6,876 bases of DNA from an uncultured Clostridia bacterium (GCA_945926565.1 CAMELY010000074.1:1-6876), one strand, 5' to 3'; counted from the first letter of the stretch, positions 1 to 6,060 are shown. Numbers and translations are program-made. The notes: generated from the letters alone by a model not told the origin.

Positions 1-31
1 CGGCGGGCCTGGTTACCGGCGGAAAAACGAA

Positions 32-73
32 TTTTACATGGTTTTTCCTGAAATCCATTGAAATCATGTAAAA
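32..73. repeat. Imperfect inverted repeat over the promoter, candidate operator
   Basis: The arms TTTTACATG (32-40) and CATGTAAAA (65-73) are perfect reverse complements. Allowing one G/T mismatch, the match extends inward to 13 bp (32-44 against 61-73). The 16-bp centre is AT-rich, and the right arm covers the -35 hexamer of the regulator promoter. A dimeric DNA-binding protein could repress or autoregulate there. AraC proteins often prefer direct repeats, so the binding factor is not known. Confidence 0.4.
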
Positions 74-86
74 AATACGGTATCCT
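58..86 (+). promoter_or_regulatory. Predicted sigma-A promoter of the AraC-type regulator
   Basis: A -35 box TTGAAA (58-63) and a -10 box TATCCT (81-86) are separated by exactly 17 bp. The -35 matches consensus at 5 of 6 positions and the -10 at 4 of 6. Transcription would start near 92-94, giving a leader of about 26 nt that carries the AAAGAGGAG ribosome site used by the ATG at 119. The right arm of an inverted repeat (61-73) overlaps the -35 box. Confidence 0.5.
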
Positions 87-118
87 GTGAAGAGAGCATG
101 AAAGAGGAGATGACTGGC

Positions 119-952
119 ATGAATCCCCTTCCCCCCGACGCCGACAAGCGGGGCTATCTGCTGGAGGATTTCCGGCTCTTTCACCTGAAGGAGAGCCGGG
201 CTCAGCGGTTTTCCTATCACTACCACGAGTTTGACAAGGTGGTGGTCTTTCTCTCCGGACAGGTGACCTACACGGTGGAGGGCAAGGCCTATTTTCTCTC
301 TCCAGGTGATCTGCTGCTGGTACCCCATCACCATATCCATCAGCCGGATATCGGCGGCGCCACCTATGAGCGGTATATCCTCTGGCTGGCTCCGGAATTT
401 CTGGGTGCCAACGGTTTGGAGCCCTGCTTTGTGCGGGCGGCCCAGTCCGGCTTTCACCTGATCCGGCCGGGGGAGGAGCGCACCCGGCTGCTGCTGGAAA
501 AGCTGGATGAGCTGGAACAGGCAATGTCGGACGAGGGAGCCTTTGGCCACGACCTGCTGGCCAAGACCTGCTGTCTTCAGTTTCTCATCGGCCTGAACCG
601 GGGCAGCCAGGGCAATCTGGCGGCGGAGGACCGGCAGGTCTACCGGTCTGATCCCAAGATTGAGGAGATTCTGGGGTATATCAACGACAATCTGGCCCGG
701 ACCATGACGGTGCAGAATCTGGCAGAGCGGTTTTATCTCTCCCCCTCCTGGCTGATGCACCGGTTCAAGGAGGTGACGGGATGCACCGTCCACCAATATA
801 TCCTGCAAAAGCGGCTGATTCTGGCGGCCTCCCTGATCCGAAACGGCGCGCCGGTGCTCAAGGCCGCTGTCCAGAGCGGTTTCTCCGACTACTCCACCTT
901 CCTGCGGGCCTTTCGCAGCGCCTACCACTGCTCTCCCCGGGACTTCCACTGA
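119..952 (+). CDS. AraC-family transcriptional regulator with N-terminal cupin domain
   Basis: This is a cytoplasmic DNA-binding regulator of 277 aa, a normal length for the family. The N-terminal third (about 25-95) is a cupin-like sensing domain with HYHEFDK and a later PGDLLLVPHHHIHQP segment, typical of AraC_binding/cupin_2 domains that sense small ligands such as sugars. The C-terminal 100 residues carry two helix-turn-helix motifs: about 196-217 (TVQNLAERFYLSPSWL) and about 245-268 (VLKAAVQSGFSDYSTFLRAF). They are followed by the usual SPRDFH ending. I chose ATG 119 because AAAGAGGAG (101-109) lies 9 nt upstream. The in-frame ATG at 98 has no well-spaced ribosome site and would lie almost at the predicted transcription start. 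ATG 110 is also possible. No target gene is visible, and the ligand cannot be read from sequence. Confidence 0.9.
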   Translation: MNPLPPDADKRGYLLEDFRLFHLKESRAQRFSYHYHEFDKVVVFLSGQVTYTVEGKAYFLSPGDLLLVPHHHIHQPDIGGATYERYILWLAPEFLGANGLEPCFVRAAQSGFHLIRPGEERTRLLLEKLDELEQAMSDEGAFGHDLLAKTCCLQFLIGLNRGSQGNLAAEDRQVYRSDPKIEEILGYINDNLARTMTVQNLAERFYLSPSWLMHRFKEVTGCTVHQYILQKRLILAASLIRNGAPVLKAAVQSGFSDYSTFLRAFRSAYHCSPRDFH

Positions 953-1230
953 GAGAGAAAGATTCCTTCCAAAACTTTTTGACCTGATTTCCTGTAAAGC
1001 CCCTCATCCTGACAGAAAGACAGGGGAAGGAGAACGGTTCGGCATTATGTGAACTGATTGTGAATATTCTCCCTTTGCACAGTTTTGCAGGGGATGTGCA
1101 AAACCCTGTGGACAATGTGCAAAAGTGCGTTTCCCGTGGAAAAGTAAAAAAGAGCGCGCACTTTTCCGACAGGGGCTGTGAATGCATATTCATCCCCGGT
1201 TGCAGAGCCATAATTTTTGTGGAAAAGCGA
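953..1230. other. Gap between convergent genes with short repeats, no gene seen
   Basis: This stretch lies after the AraC regulator and before the terminator of the opposing oxidoreductase gene. I find no convincing short ORF with a ribosome site and no tRNA-like fold. It holds ATGTGCAAAA twice (1094-1103 and 1115-1124, 21 bp apart), opposed copies TTTGCACA (1074-1081) and TTTTGCA (1083-1089), and a 9-bp inverted repeat (1121-1129 with 1157-1165). It also has a GAATATTC palindrome at 1062-1069. No clear terminator for the AraC gene is seen; a T-run at 976-980 lacks a GC-rich stem. Confidence 0.5.
1121..1165. repeat. 9-bp perfect inverted repeat, possible stem-loop
   Basis: AAAAGTGCG (1121-1129) is the exact reverse complement of CGCACTTTT (1157-1165), with a 27-nt loop. 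Within it, GGAAAAG (1138-1144) can pair instead with CTTTTCC (1161-1167), so two exclusive folds are possible. The left arm adjoins the second ATGTGCAAAA repeat. The function is unknown. Confidence 0.35.
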
Positions 1231-1254
1231 GGGCCTCCGCGTCGGCGGAGGCCC
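1231..1254 (-). terminator. Terminator hairpin after the oxidoreductase gene
   Basis: GGGCCTCCGC (1231-1240) and GCGGAGGCCC (1245-1254) form a perfect 10-bp stem with a 4-nt loop, about 30 nt past the stop of the minus-strand gene. Reading on the minus strand, the stem is followed by TCGCTTTTCC, a modest T-run. On the plus strand it is followed by GTTTGTT, so it may also stop transcripts from the AraC gene. Confidence 0.75.
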
Positions 1255-1284
1255 GTTTGTTCGGCTGTGTACTTTTTTCGATGG

Positions 1285-2685
1285 TTAGTTTTGGCTTTCC
1301 AGCCGGTGGGCGATGACCTGTGCCACCTTGATGCCGGAGGCGCCTGCCTGGGCCAGACCACGGGTGGTGCCGGCGCCGTCGCCGATGGCGAAGAAGCCGG
1401 GCATGGGGGTCTCCAGCTCATGGGAGAGCTGAATGCGGCTGGAGTAGAATTTGACCTCGGCGCCGTAGAGCAGGGTGTCGTAGTTGGCGGTGCCCGGTGC
1501 AAGCTTGTCCAGGGCGTAAATCATTTCGATGATGTCGTCCAGCTGGCGCTTGGGCAGGGCCAGGGACAGGTCGCCGGGGACGGCGGCCTTGAGGGTGGGG
1601 TGGACGAAGGACTTGGTCATCCGGTGGCTGTTGGTGCGCCGGCCCCCCACCAGGTCGCCGAAGCGCTGGACCAGGACGCCGCCGGCCAGCATATTGCTCA
1701 GAGAGGCGATGTGCTTGCCGTAGCGGTAGGGCTCGTTGAAGGGCTCAGTGAACCGGTTGGAGACCAGCAGGGCGAAGTTGGTGTTCTCGCTCTGGAGGCT
1801 GGGGTCGGAGTAGGAGTGGCCGTTGACCGTGTTGATGCCCTCCACATTTTCCGCCACCACATGGCCGTAGGGGTTCATGCAGAAGGTGCGGACCTGGTCG
1901 CCGTACTGCTTGGTGCGGTAGACCAGCTTGGACTCGTAGACCACGTCGGTGATGTGCTGGAACACCTTGGCGGGCAGCTCCACCCGGACGCCGATGTCCA
2001 CCTGGTTGTTGATCAGGGGGATGCCCAGGCCCTTGCACTGACTGGCGAACCACTCGGCGCCGGAGCGGCCGGGGGCGGCGATCAGGTAGGTGCAGTCAAA
2101 GTCCTCCTTGCCGGTGCAGAGACGATAGCCGCCGTCGGGCAGGACTTCGATCTTCTCCACGGCGGTGTGGAAGTGGAACTCCACCCGCTCCTTCAGGTAC
2201 TCATAGATGTTGGCGAGAATGCGCAGGTTGTTCTCGGTGCCCAGGTGCTTGCACTGGGCCTGGAGCAGATGCAGGTCATATTTCAGCGCCTCCCGCTCCA
2301 GGGCAATGGCCTCCGGGGTGAAGGTGGAGTAGACCTTCTCGGTGGCGCCGAAGTGGACGTTCACCGAGTCCACATAGTGGATCAGCCGCATGACTTCCTT
2401 GCTGTCCATATAGTCGGTGAGCCAGCCGCCGAACTGGGTGGTGAAGTTAAATTTGCCGTCGGAGAAGGCGCCTGCCCCTCCGAAGCCGCACATAGTGCCG
2501 CAGGTCTTGCACTGAATGCAGTGATCCACCTTGCCCTGGACAATGGGGCAGGTGCGGGAGTAGATGTCCGCTCCCTGCTCCAGTACGATCACCTTCAGGT
2601 TGGGGCAGCGGCGGGTCAGCTCGTAGCTGGCAAAGACGCCCGCTTCGCCGCAGCCGATGATGACGACATCTGCTCGATTGCTCAT
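1285..2685 (-). CDS. FAD-dependent oxidoreductase, COG2509-like, with four-cysteine motif
   Basis: This is a cytosolic flavoprotein of 466 aa that resembles the uncharacterised FAD-dependent dehydrogenases of COG2509. Residues 7-20 form the Rossmann dinucleotide site (VVIIGCGEAG). The family signature FGGAGAFSDGKFN lies at 68-80. A second flavin-contacting segment near the C-terminus reads FFAIGDGAGTTRGLAQAG (431-448). Directly before the signature, Cys56, Cys59, Cys62 and Cys66 form CxxCxxCxxxC, a spacing like that of ferredoxin-type 4Fe-4S sites, although the usual following proline is a glycine here. The substrate and electron partner are not known. I chose ATG 2685 because GGAGG (2696-2700 on the complement) lies 10 nt upstream and the Rossmann fold starts at once. 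The frame stays open upstream to 2838, but those 51 residues look unlike the family and pass through leader hairpins. The gene stands alone and is divergent from the CPBP protease. Confidence 0.88.
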   Translation of the reverse strand: MSNRADVVIIGCGEAGVFASYELTRRCPNLKVIVLEQGADIYSRTCPIVQGKVDHCIQCKTCGTMCGFGGAGAFSDGKFNFTTQFGGWLTDYMDSKEVMRLIHYVDSVNVHFGATEKVYSTFTPEAIALEREALKYDLHLLQAQCKHLGTENNLRILANIYEYLKERVEFHFHTAVEKIEVLPDGGYRLCTGKEDFDCTYLIAAPGRSGAEWFASQCKGLGIPLINNQVDIGVRVELPAKVFQHITDVVYESKLVYRTKQYGDQVRTFCMNPYGHVVAENVEGINTVNGHSYSDPSLQSENTNFALLVSNRFTEPFNEPYRYGKHIASLSNMLAGGVLVQRFGDLVGGRRTNSHRMTKSFVHPTLKAAVPGDLSLALPKRQLDDIIEMIYALDKLAPGTANYDTLLYGAEVKFYSSRIQLSHELETPMPGFFAIGDGAGTTRGLAQAGASGIKVAQVIAHRLESQN

Positions 2686-2700
2686 AGTTGCTGTTCCTCC

Positions 2701-2837
2701 TCTGAATTTTGGCCGGGCTGGATTTTGCCCGGCAAACAGCGGGCCGGAAAATGGGTCCGACCGGCTTTTTTCGTTCTGTCTGGCGTATATGGACGCTCCT
2801 GCGCCGAAAAAACGGCGGCATTTGGACGGGGCGTCCA
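2701..2837 (-). promoter_or_regulatory. Hairpin-rich leader of the oxidoreductase gene
   Basis: Between the candidate -10 box and the ribosome site, the minus-strand transcript could form several stems. TGGACG/CGTCCA is a 6-bp stem around a 3-nt loop (2823-2837). GCCGGGC/GCCCGGC is a 7-bp stem (2712-2718 with 2727-2733) just upstream of AGAGGAGG. A TTTTTTCG/CGAAAAAA pairing links the middle of the leader. I recognise no known riboswitch class, and no T-run marks an attenuator. Regulation of translation is possible but unproven. Confidence 0.3.
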
Positions 2838-2849
2838 TCGGTCAATCTT

Positions 2850-2855
2850 ATTATA
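2850..2855 (-). promoter_or_regulatory. Candidate -10 box for the oxidoreductase gene
   Basis: On the minus strand the sequence reads AGATATAATAAG, which includes a perfect TATAAT. No good -35 box lies 16-18 bp upstream, so recognition would need an activator or a different context. If used, it gives a leader of about 158 nt before ATG 2685. Confidence 0.35.
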
Positions 2856-2896
2856 TCTGATTTTGCCGGCGGATGGTATCCTTTTCCCCTGGTTTA

Positions 2897-2905
2897 TGCT
2901 AAAAT
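2897..2905 (+). promoter_or_regulatory. Extended -10 promoter of the CPBP protease gene
   Basis: TGC (2897-2899) directly precedes TAAAAT (2900-2905), a 5 of 6 match to the -10 box with the TGn extension. The -35 position is poor (TATCCT at 2877-2882), as often seen with extended -10 promoters. Transcription would begin near 2912, about 40 nt before the start codon. Confidence 0.45.
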
Positions 2906-2951
2906 ATTTTTGATAAAGCTGTCATTCTGACAGGAAAGGGGATGGCTTCCC

Positions 2952-3848
2952 ATGTTTCCACAGAGCCGGGAGGAATTGAGCTATTATTACGGCAGAGTGA
3001 GCCTGGCCCTCATCGCCTATACTGCCCTGGTGCAGGTCATGACCTCGCTTTGCTATCTGCCCTACTATCTGGGAGATTATGAACTGTTTTACAGTGATTG
3101 GTATTACTATCTCATCGACCCCATGGTATTTTATCCGGCGGGGCTGCTGGTTTTCGGGCTGATGCTGCGGCGATTTCCCACCCCGAAGCTGGTCAAGGCC
3201 GGGCCGCCGGAGCCCCGGCAGATCTGCTCCGGCCTGGCGGTGGCGCTGGGTCTGCTCTACGCCTCCAGCGATCTCACCGATCTGCTGCTCTCCGGAACCG
3301 AGACGGTGGACTACGCCAACGAGGCAGTGGCGGAGGAGCCAATCCTGTTCGCCCTGCTGTGTACCGTCCTCATCGCCCCCATCTGCGAGGAATACATCTT
3401 CCGCCGGCTGCTGCTGGACCGGCTGCTGTTTCTGGGGGACTGGTCATCCATTGTCATATCCTCCCTGTTTTTCGGCCTGTTTCACACCAATCTGTATCAG
3501 TTCCTGTACGCCTTCGCGGTGGGCCTGGTGCTGGGCTATGTGCGGATGATGACCGGGAGTATGCGGTGGAATATTCTGCTGCATATGTTCATCAACCTCT
3601 TCTGCGGGGTGCTGATCAGCTATCTCCCCGATGAGGAGTGGATCTATTCTCTGCTGGGCGTGGCGGTGATCGGCTGCATCTGCTACAGCGCGGCCTACCT
3701 GCTCCGGGAGAAGCCCTGGCGCAATTTCTATCCCGGCCCCACCCGATTTTCCGGCGGGGAGAAGCGGCGGGCCTGCCTGACCAACGTCACCTTCTGGCTT
3801 TGCGTGCTCATCCACCTGGGGCTGTCGGTCTACTATATCTGTATTTGA
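2952..3848 (+). CDS. CPBP family intramembrane glutamic endopeptidase
   Basis: This is a polytopic membrane protein of 298 aa (Abi/CPBP, Rce1-like family). Hydrophobic segments lie at about 15-37, 53-72, 93-112, 131-145, 165-180, 183-200, 205-225, 231-251 and 278-297. The three family motifs are present: EEYIFR (E146, E147, R151), FGLFH (F174 to H178) and NILLHMFIN (N207, H211, N215). The glutamates and histidines are the catalytic residues of Rce1-type proteases. Bacterial members cleave peptides in the membrane or act in bacteriocin immunity, so the substrate here cannot be named. GGAAAGGGG (2933-2941) lies 10 nt before the ATG. The gene is divergent from the oxidoreductase and converges on the next gene. 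A basic segment, REKPWRN and later GGEKRR (252-273), separates the last two helices. Confidence 0.88.
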   Translation: MFPQSREELSYYYGRVSLALIAYTALVQVMTSLCYLPYYLGDYELFYSDWYYYLIDPMVFYPAGLLVFGLMLRRFPTPKLVKAGPPEPRQICSGLAVALGLLYASSDLTDLLLSGTETVDYANEAVAEEPILFALLCTVLIAPICEEYIFRRLLLDRLLFLGDWSSIVISSLFFGLFHTNLYQFLYAFAVGLVLGYVRMMTGSMRWNILLHMFINLFCGVLISYLPDEEWIYSLLGVAVIGCICYSAAYLLREKPWRNFYPGPTRFSGGEKRRACLTNVTFWLCVLIHLGLSVYYICI

Positions 3849-3851
3849 ATG

Positions 3852-3886
3852 AAAGGGCAGCCCCGGCATTGCGGAGGCTGCCCTTT
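3852..3886. terminator. Bidirectional terminator between convergent genes
   Basis: AAAGGGCAGCC (3852-3862) and GGCTGCCCTTT (3876-3886) form a perfect 11-bp stem, extended inside by CCG/CGG with one bulged A. It starts 3 nt after the protease stop and lies 23 nt beyond the stop of the opposing gene. The A/T-rich ends of the stem supply short T-runs on both strands (CCCTTT then TATTTT on plus; CCCTTTCATT on minus). Confidence 0.8.
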
Positions 3887-3909
3887 GCGGTATTTTGGAT
3901 AGAATAGAA

Positions 3910-4398
3910 TTACTGGAGATACACCTTGAGCCGGTCGATATTGTCCCGCTCCTTCTGGATGGTCTGCCGGGCCAGGTCGATGGCGGGATTTTTCGCCTGC
4001 TGGGCGAACTGGGCCTCGGTCTGACTCTGGGCGGGGTTGTCCTGGCTGTCCCCGTAGCTGTTGAGCACCCCGGTGAGGGAGAGAATGCCCATATTGCTCC
4101 CCTGGATCATCAGCTTGGCCAGGTAGGAGGTCTCCTGATTACACAGGGTCTTGCCCTGCACCCCCAGCCAGAGCATGGCCTGCTGCTGACCGGTCAGCTC
4201 CTGGGGGCAGTGGCCCAGCTCCTTCAGGGCCTGCTCCGCCGCCTGGCCGGTGGACTCATACTGCTGATACTGGGCCTTCAGGTCGGAGCGAAAGCCGGCG
4301 TTTTTTACCTTGGGCAGCAGCAGCCGGATGGACTCAGTCCCCATGGCCGCTCCCTGGTAGATCTCCTGGAGCAGTGCGCACTCATTGGAAAATTCCAT
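3910..4398 (-). CDS. Small all-helical protein, unknown function (ferritin-like bundle?)
   Basis: I do not firmly recognise this 162-aa soluble protein. It looks like a four-helix bundle. Helix 1 is about 4-28, helix 2 about 35-63, helix 3 about 70-112 with a long hydrophobic face (SYLAKLMIQGSNMGILSLTGVL), and helix 4 about 128-161. A Gln- and Asp-rich linker at 114-128 separates the last two. The pattern resembles small helical bundle proteins of clostridia and the DUF2383/ferritin-like group, but it lacks an obvious ExxH di-iron pair. There is no signal peptide or membrane segment. The start is well supported: AAGGAGGA lies about 7 nt upstream of ATG 4398. The gene is monocistronic, divergent from prmA by 116 bp, and ends at the shared terminator with the protease gene. 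Confidence 0.75.
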   Translation of the reverse strand: MEFSNECALLQEIYQGAAMGTESIRLLLPKVKNAGFRSDLKAQYQQYESTGQAAEQALKELGHCPQELTGQQQAMLWLGVQGKTLCNQETSYLAKLMIQGSNMGILSLTGVLNSYGDSQDNPAQSQTEAQFAQQAKNPAIDLARQTIQKERDNIDRLKVYLQ

Positions 4399-4445
4399 GG
4401 AATTGTCCTCCTTCTCGTTTTTTCCCTTCTATTCTGCGCCGGCTG

Positions 4446-4474
4446 TTGCAATTCATGCGGGATTCGGTTATGCT
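4446..4474 (+). promoter_or_regulatory. Predicted promoter of prmA
   Basis: TTGCAA (4446-4451) and TATGCT (4469-4474) are separated by 17 bp. The -35 matches consensus at 4 of 6 positions and the -10 at 4 of 6. Transcription would begin near 4481, about 34 nt before the prmA start, with AAAGAGGT at 4498-4505 as ribosome site. TTGCAA is its own reverse complement, but I see no matching -10 on the other strand. Confidence 0.45.
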
Positions 4475-4514
4475 GTAAGCTGAAAAATCTGGATGAAAAA
4501 AGAGGTAATTCGCC

Positions 4515-5489
4515 ATGAATCAAATTTGGCTGGAAGTGAGCATTGACACGGTGTCCGGCTGCCTGGAGGATCTGGCCGCCTATCTCACCGCCCGGGGGAT
4601 TGTGGGCCTGGTGATCGAGGACGAGAACGACCTGGAGCAGTTTGAGGACGAGCGCCGGGCCGAGTGGTCGGATGTGGACGAGGAGCTGAAAAATGCCCTG
4701 CGGGGCGTCTCCCGGGTGAAATTCTACGTCACCGACGACGAGGACGGGCATGTCCGTCTGGAGGACGTCAGGAGCGGCCTGGAGGCCTTCCGGGGCCGGG
4801 TGGGCAAGGAGGCGGGGACGCTGGCCGTCTCCACCAAAGCCCTCCAGGAGGAGGACTGGGCCCACAACTGGCAGAAATACTATCAGCCCTTCCCGGTGGG
4901 AGAAAAGCTCTATGTGGTGCCCGAGTGGATGCGGGGCCAGGCGGTTCCAGAGGGGAGGATCCCCCTCTATCTGAATCCCGGCCTTATCTTCGGCACCGGC
5001 TCCCACGGCACCACCCGGCTCTGCCTGGAGGGGGTGGAGCGATACGCCAGGCCGGGAGACCGGGTGCTGGATCTGGGCACTGGCAGCGGCATTCTGGCTA
5101 TAGCCGCCCTGCTGCTGGGGGCGGAGTCTGCCTTGGGCTGCGACATCGACCCCAAGGCGGGCCGGGTGGCGGCGGAGAACGCCGGATTCAACGGCATCAG
5201 CGACGCCTTCCGGGTGGAGACCGGCAATGTCATCGGAGACGAAAAGCTCCGGGAGCGGCTGGCGGGACAGTATGAGCTGGTGCTGGCCAATATCATCGCC
5301 GACGTCATTATCCCTCTCATCCCCTATGTGAAGGATTTTCTGACGCCCGGGGGCGTCTTCCTCACCTCCGGCATTATTGAGCACCGGGCGGAGGATGTGG
5401 CCGCAGCCCTGACCGAACACGGCTATCAGATTCTGGAGCGCCGGGAGCGGGAGGGCTGGGTGTTTTACGCCGCCCGCTTAGCCCAGTAA
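4515..5489 (+). CDS. prmA: Ribosomal protein L11 methyltransferase
   Basis: PrmA uses S-adenosylmethionine to trimethylate ribosomal protein L11 in the cytoplasm. This protein has 324 aa, slightly longer than the usual 290-315. The N-terminal 60-90 residues form the L11-recognition domain (WLEVSIDTVSG, IEDENDLEQF). The linker has the family EDWAHNWQKYYQPFPVG segment (113-129). The family hallmark GLIFGTGSHGTTRLC lies at 156-170. The SAM-binding motif I is VLDLGTGSGILAIAALLLGA (184-203), followed by the acidic GCDIDP (208-213). LANIIADVI (258-266) matches the NxANI-type active-site loop. Two usual residues differ: N154 replaces the D of DPG and G165 replaces the P or E of GTH(P/E)TT. The last codons overlap mntP tail to tail by 12 bp, with no intergenic terminator. 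Confidence 0.95.
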   Translation: MNQIWLEVSIDTVSGCLEDLAAYLTARGIVGLVIEDENDLEQFEDERRAEWSDVDEELKNALRGVSRVKFYVTDDEDGHVRLEDVRSGLEAFRGRVGKEAGTLAVSTKALQEEDWAHNWQKYYQPFPVGEKLYVVPEWMRGQAVPEGRIPLYLNPGLIFGTGSHGTTRLCLEGVERYARPGDRVLDLGTGSGILAIAALLLGAESALGCDIDPKAGRVAAENAGFNGISDAFRVETGNVIGDEKLRERLAGQYELVLANIIADVIIPLIPYVKDFLTPGGVFLTSGIIEHRAEDVAAALTEHGYQILERREREGWVFYAARLAQ

Positions 5490-6023
5490 GATTTTCACAC
5501 CCAGCCCCAGAAGCACCAGCCCGGCGGCAATTCCGGCGGGACGGCTCCAGTGTTGGCCGATTCGCTGACCCAGCAATCCGCCCGCCAGAGAGAGGCAGAA
5601 GGTCACCAGCCCGATGAGCAGGGCGGAGGGGGCCAGGGCCTGACCCAGATAGGCCAAGGAGAGGCCGGCGGCCAGGGCGTCCAGACTGGTGGCCAGGGCC
5701 AGGACGGCCATGGGGCCGGGCCGGAGATCGTAGCGGGGACAGGCTTCTCCCCGGGAAGGAGCGATTCCCTCCCAGATCATTTTTATGCCCAGATAGGCCA
5801 GCAGACCGAAGGCCAGGAGGCTCCCCAGCCGCCACAGGCGCTGGCTGAGCAGGCCGCCGAAGAGGCCGCCGATCCAGGTCATGCCGGTCTGAAAGCCTCC
5901 GAACCAGAGACCGATCACCATTCCATCCCGGAGCCGCAGGCCCCGGGCGTTGATTCCGCAGCAGACGGCTGCCGCCGCGGCATCCATGGAAAGGCTCACA
6001 GCCAGCAGAAAGACCGAGAACAA
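5478..6023 (-). CDS. mntP: MntP-family manganese efflux pump
   Basis: This is a membrane transporter of 181 aa, the family length, that probably exports Mn2+. It has six predicted helices in two homologous halves. Each half begins with the metal-site signature: SLSMDAAAAA (D14) and ATSLDALAAGLSLAYL (D115). The motif FGGFQTGMTWIGGLFGG lies at 41-57, and IKMIWEG (E85) ends the first half. These match the conserved acidic residues of E. coli MntP (YebN). The related sporulation protein YtaF is usually longer, so MntP is preferred. The start is TTG 6023, as no in-frame ATG exists between the upstream stop TAG and the first helix. AAGGGGG (6031-6037 on the complement) lies 7 nt upstream. The gene converges on prmA with a 12-bp overlap and is divergent from tadA. 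I saw no yybP-ykoY manganese riboswitch in the short region upstream. Confidence 0.88.
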   Translation of the reverse strand: MFSVFLLAVSLSMDAAAAAVCCGINARGLRLRDGMVIGLWFGGFQTGMTWIGGLFGGLLSQRLWRLGSLLAFGLLAYLGIKMIWEGIAPSRGEACPRYDLRPGPMAVLALATSLDALAAGLSLAYLGQALAPSALLIGLVTFCLSLAGGLLGQRIGQHWSRPAGIAAGLVLLGLGVKILLG

Positions 6024-6033
6024 CCCCTCACCC

Positions 6034-6060
6034 CCTTGGCCGACAGTCTATGCGCCAAGG
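6034..6060. repeat. Inverted repeat between mntP and tadA, overlapping the mntP ribosome site
   Basis: CCTTGGC (6034-6040) and GCCAAGG (6054-6060) are exact reverse complements with a 13-nt spacer. In the mntP transcript this would be a 7-bp hairpin whose 3' arm includes the AAGG of the AAGGGGG ribosome site. As DNA it could instead be an operator between the divergent genes. It does not touch the tadA ribosome site. Confidence 0.4.

Noticed and set aside
98..118. ATG 98 as the start of the AraC regulator
   Set aside because: GAGAG ends only one base before it and the predicted transcription start is about 5 nt upstream. ATG 119 has a well-placed AAAGAGGAG.
2686..2838. A 51-residue N-terminal extension of the oxidoreductase to ATG 2838
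   Set aside because: The extra residues come before a Rossmann motif that normally starts the protein. They cover leader hairpins, and the GGAGG site fits ATG 2685.
1060..2913. A 617-codon open frame on the plus strand, opposite the oxidoreductase gene
   Set aside because: It mirrors the GC-rich codons of the real minus-strand gene, is rich in low-complexity Gly/Val/Ala/Leu, has no ribosome site at its start, and runs through the terminator and both flanking gaps.
4305..5420. A 371-codon frame on the minus strand opposite prmA
   Set aside because: It is a shadow of prmA and of the neighbouring helical-protein gene. prmA has full family motifs on the other strand.
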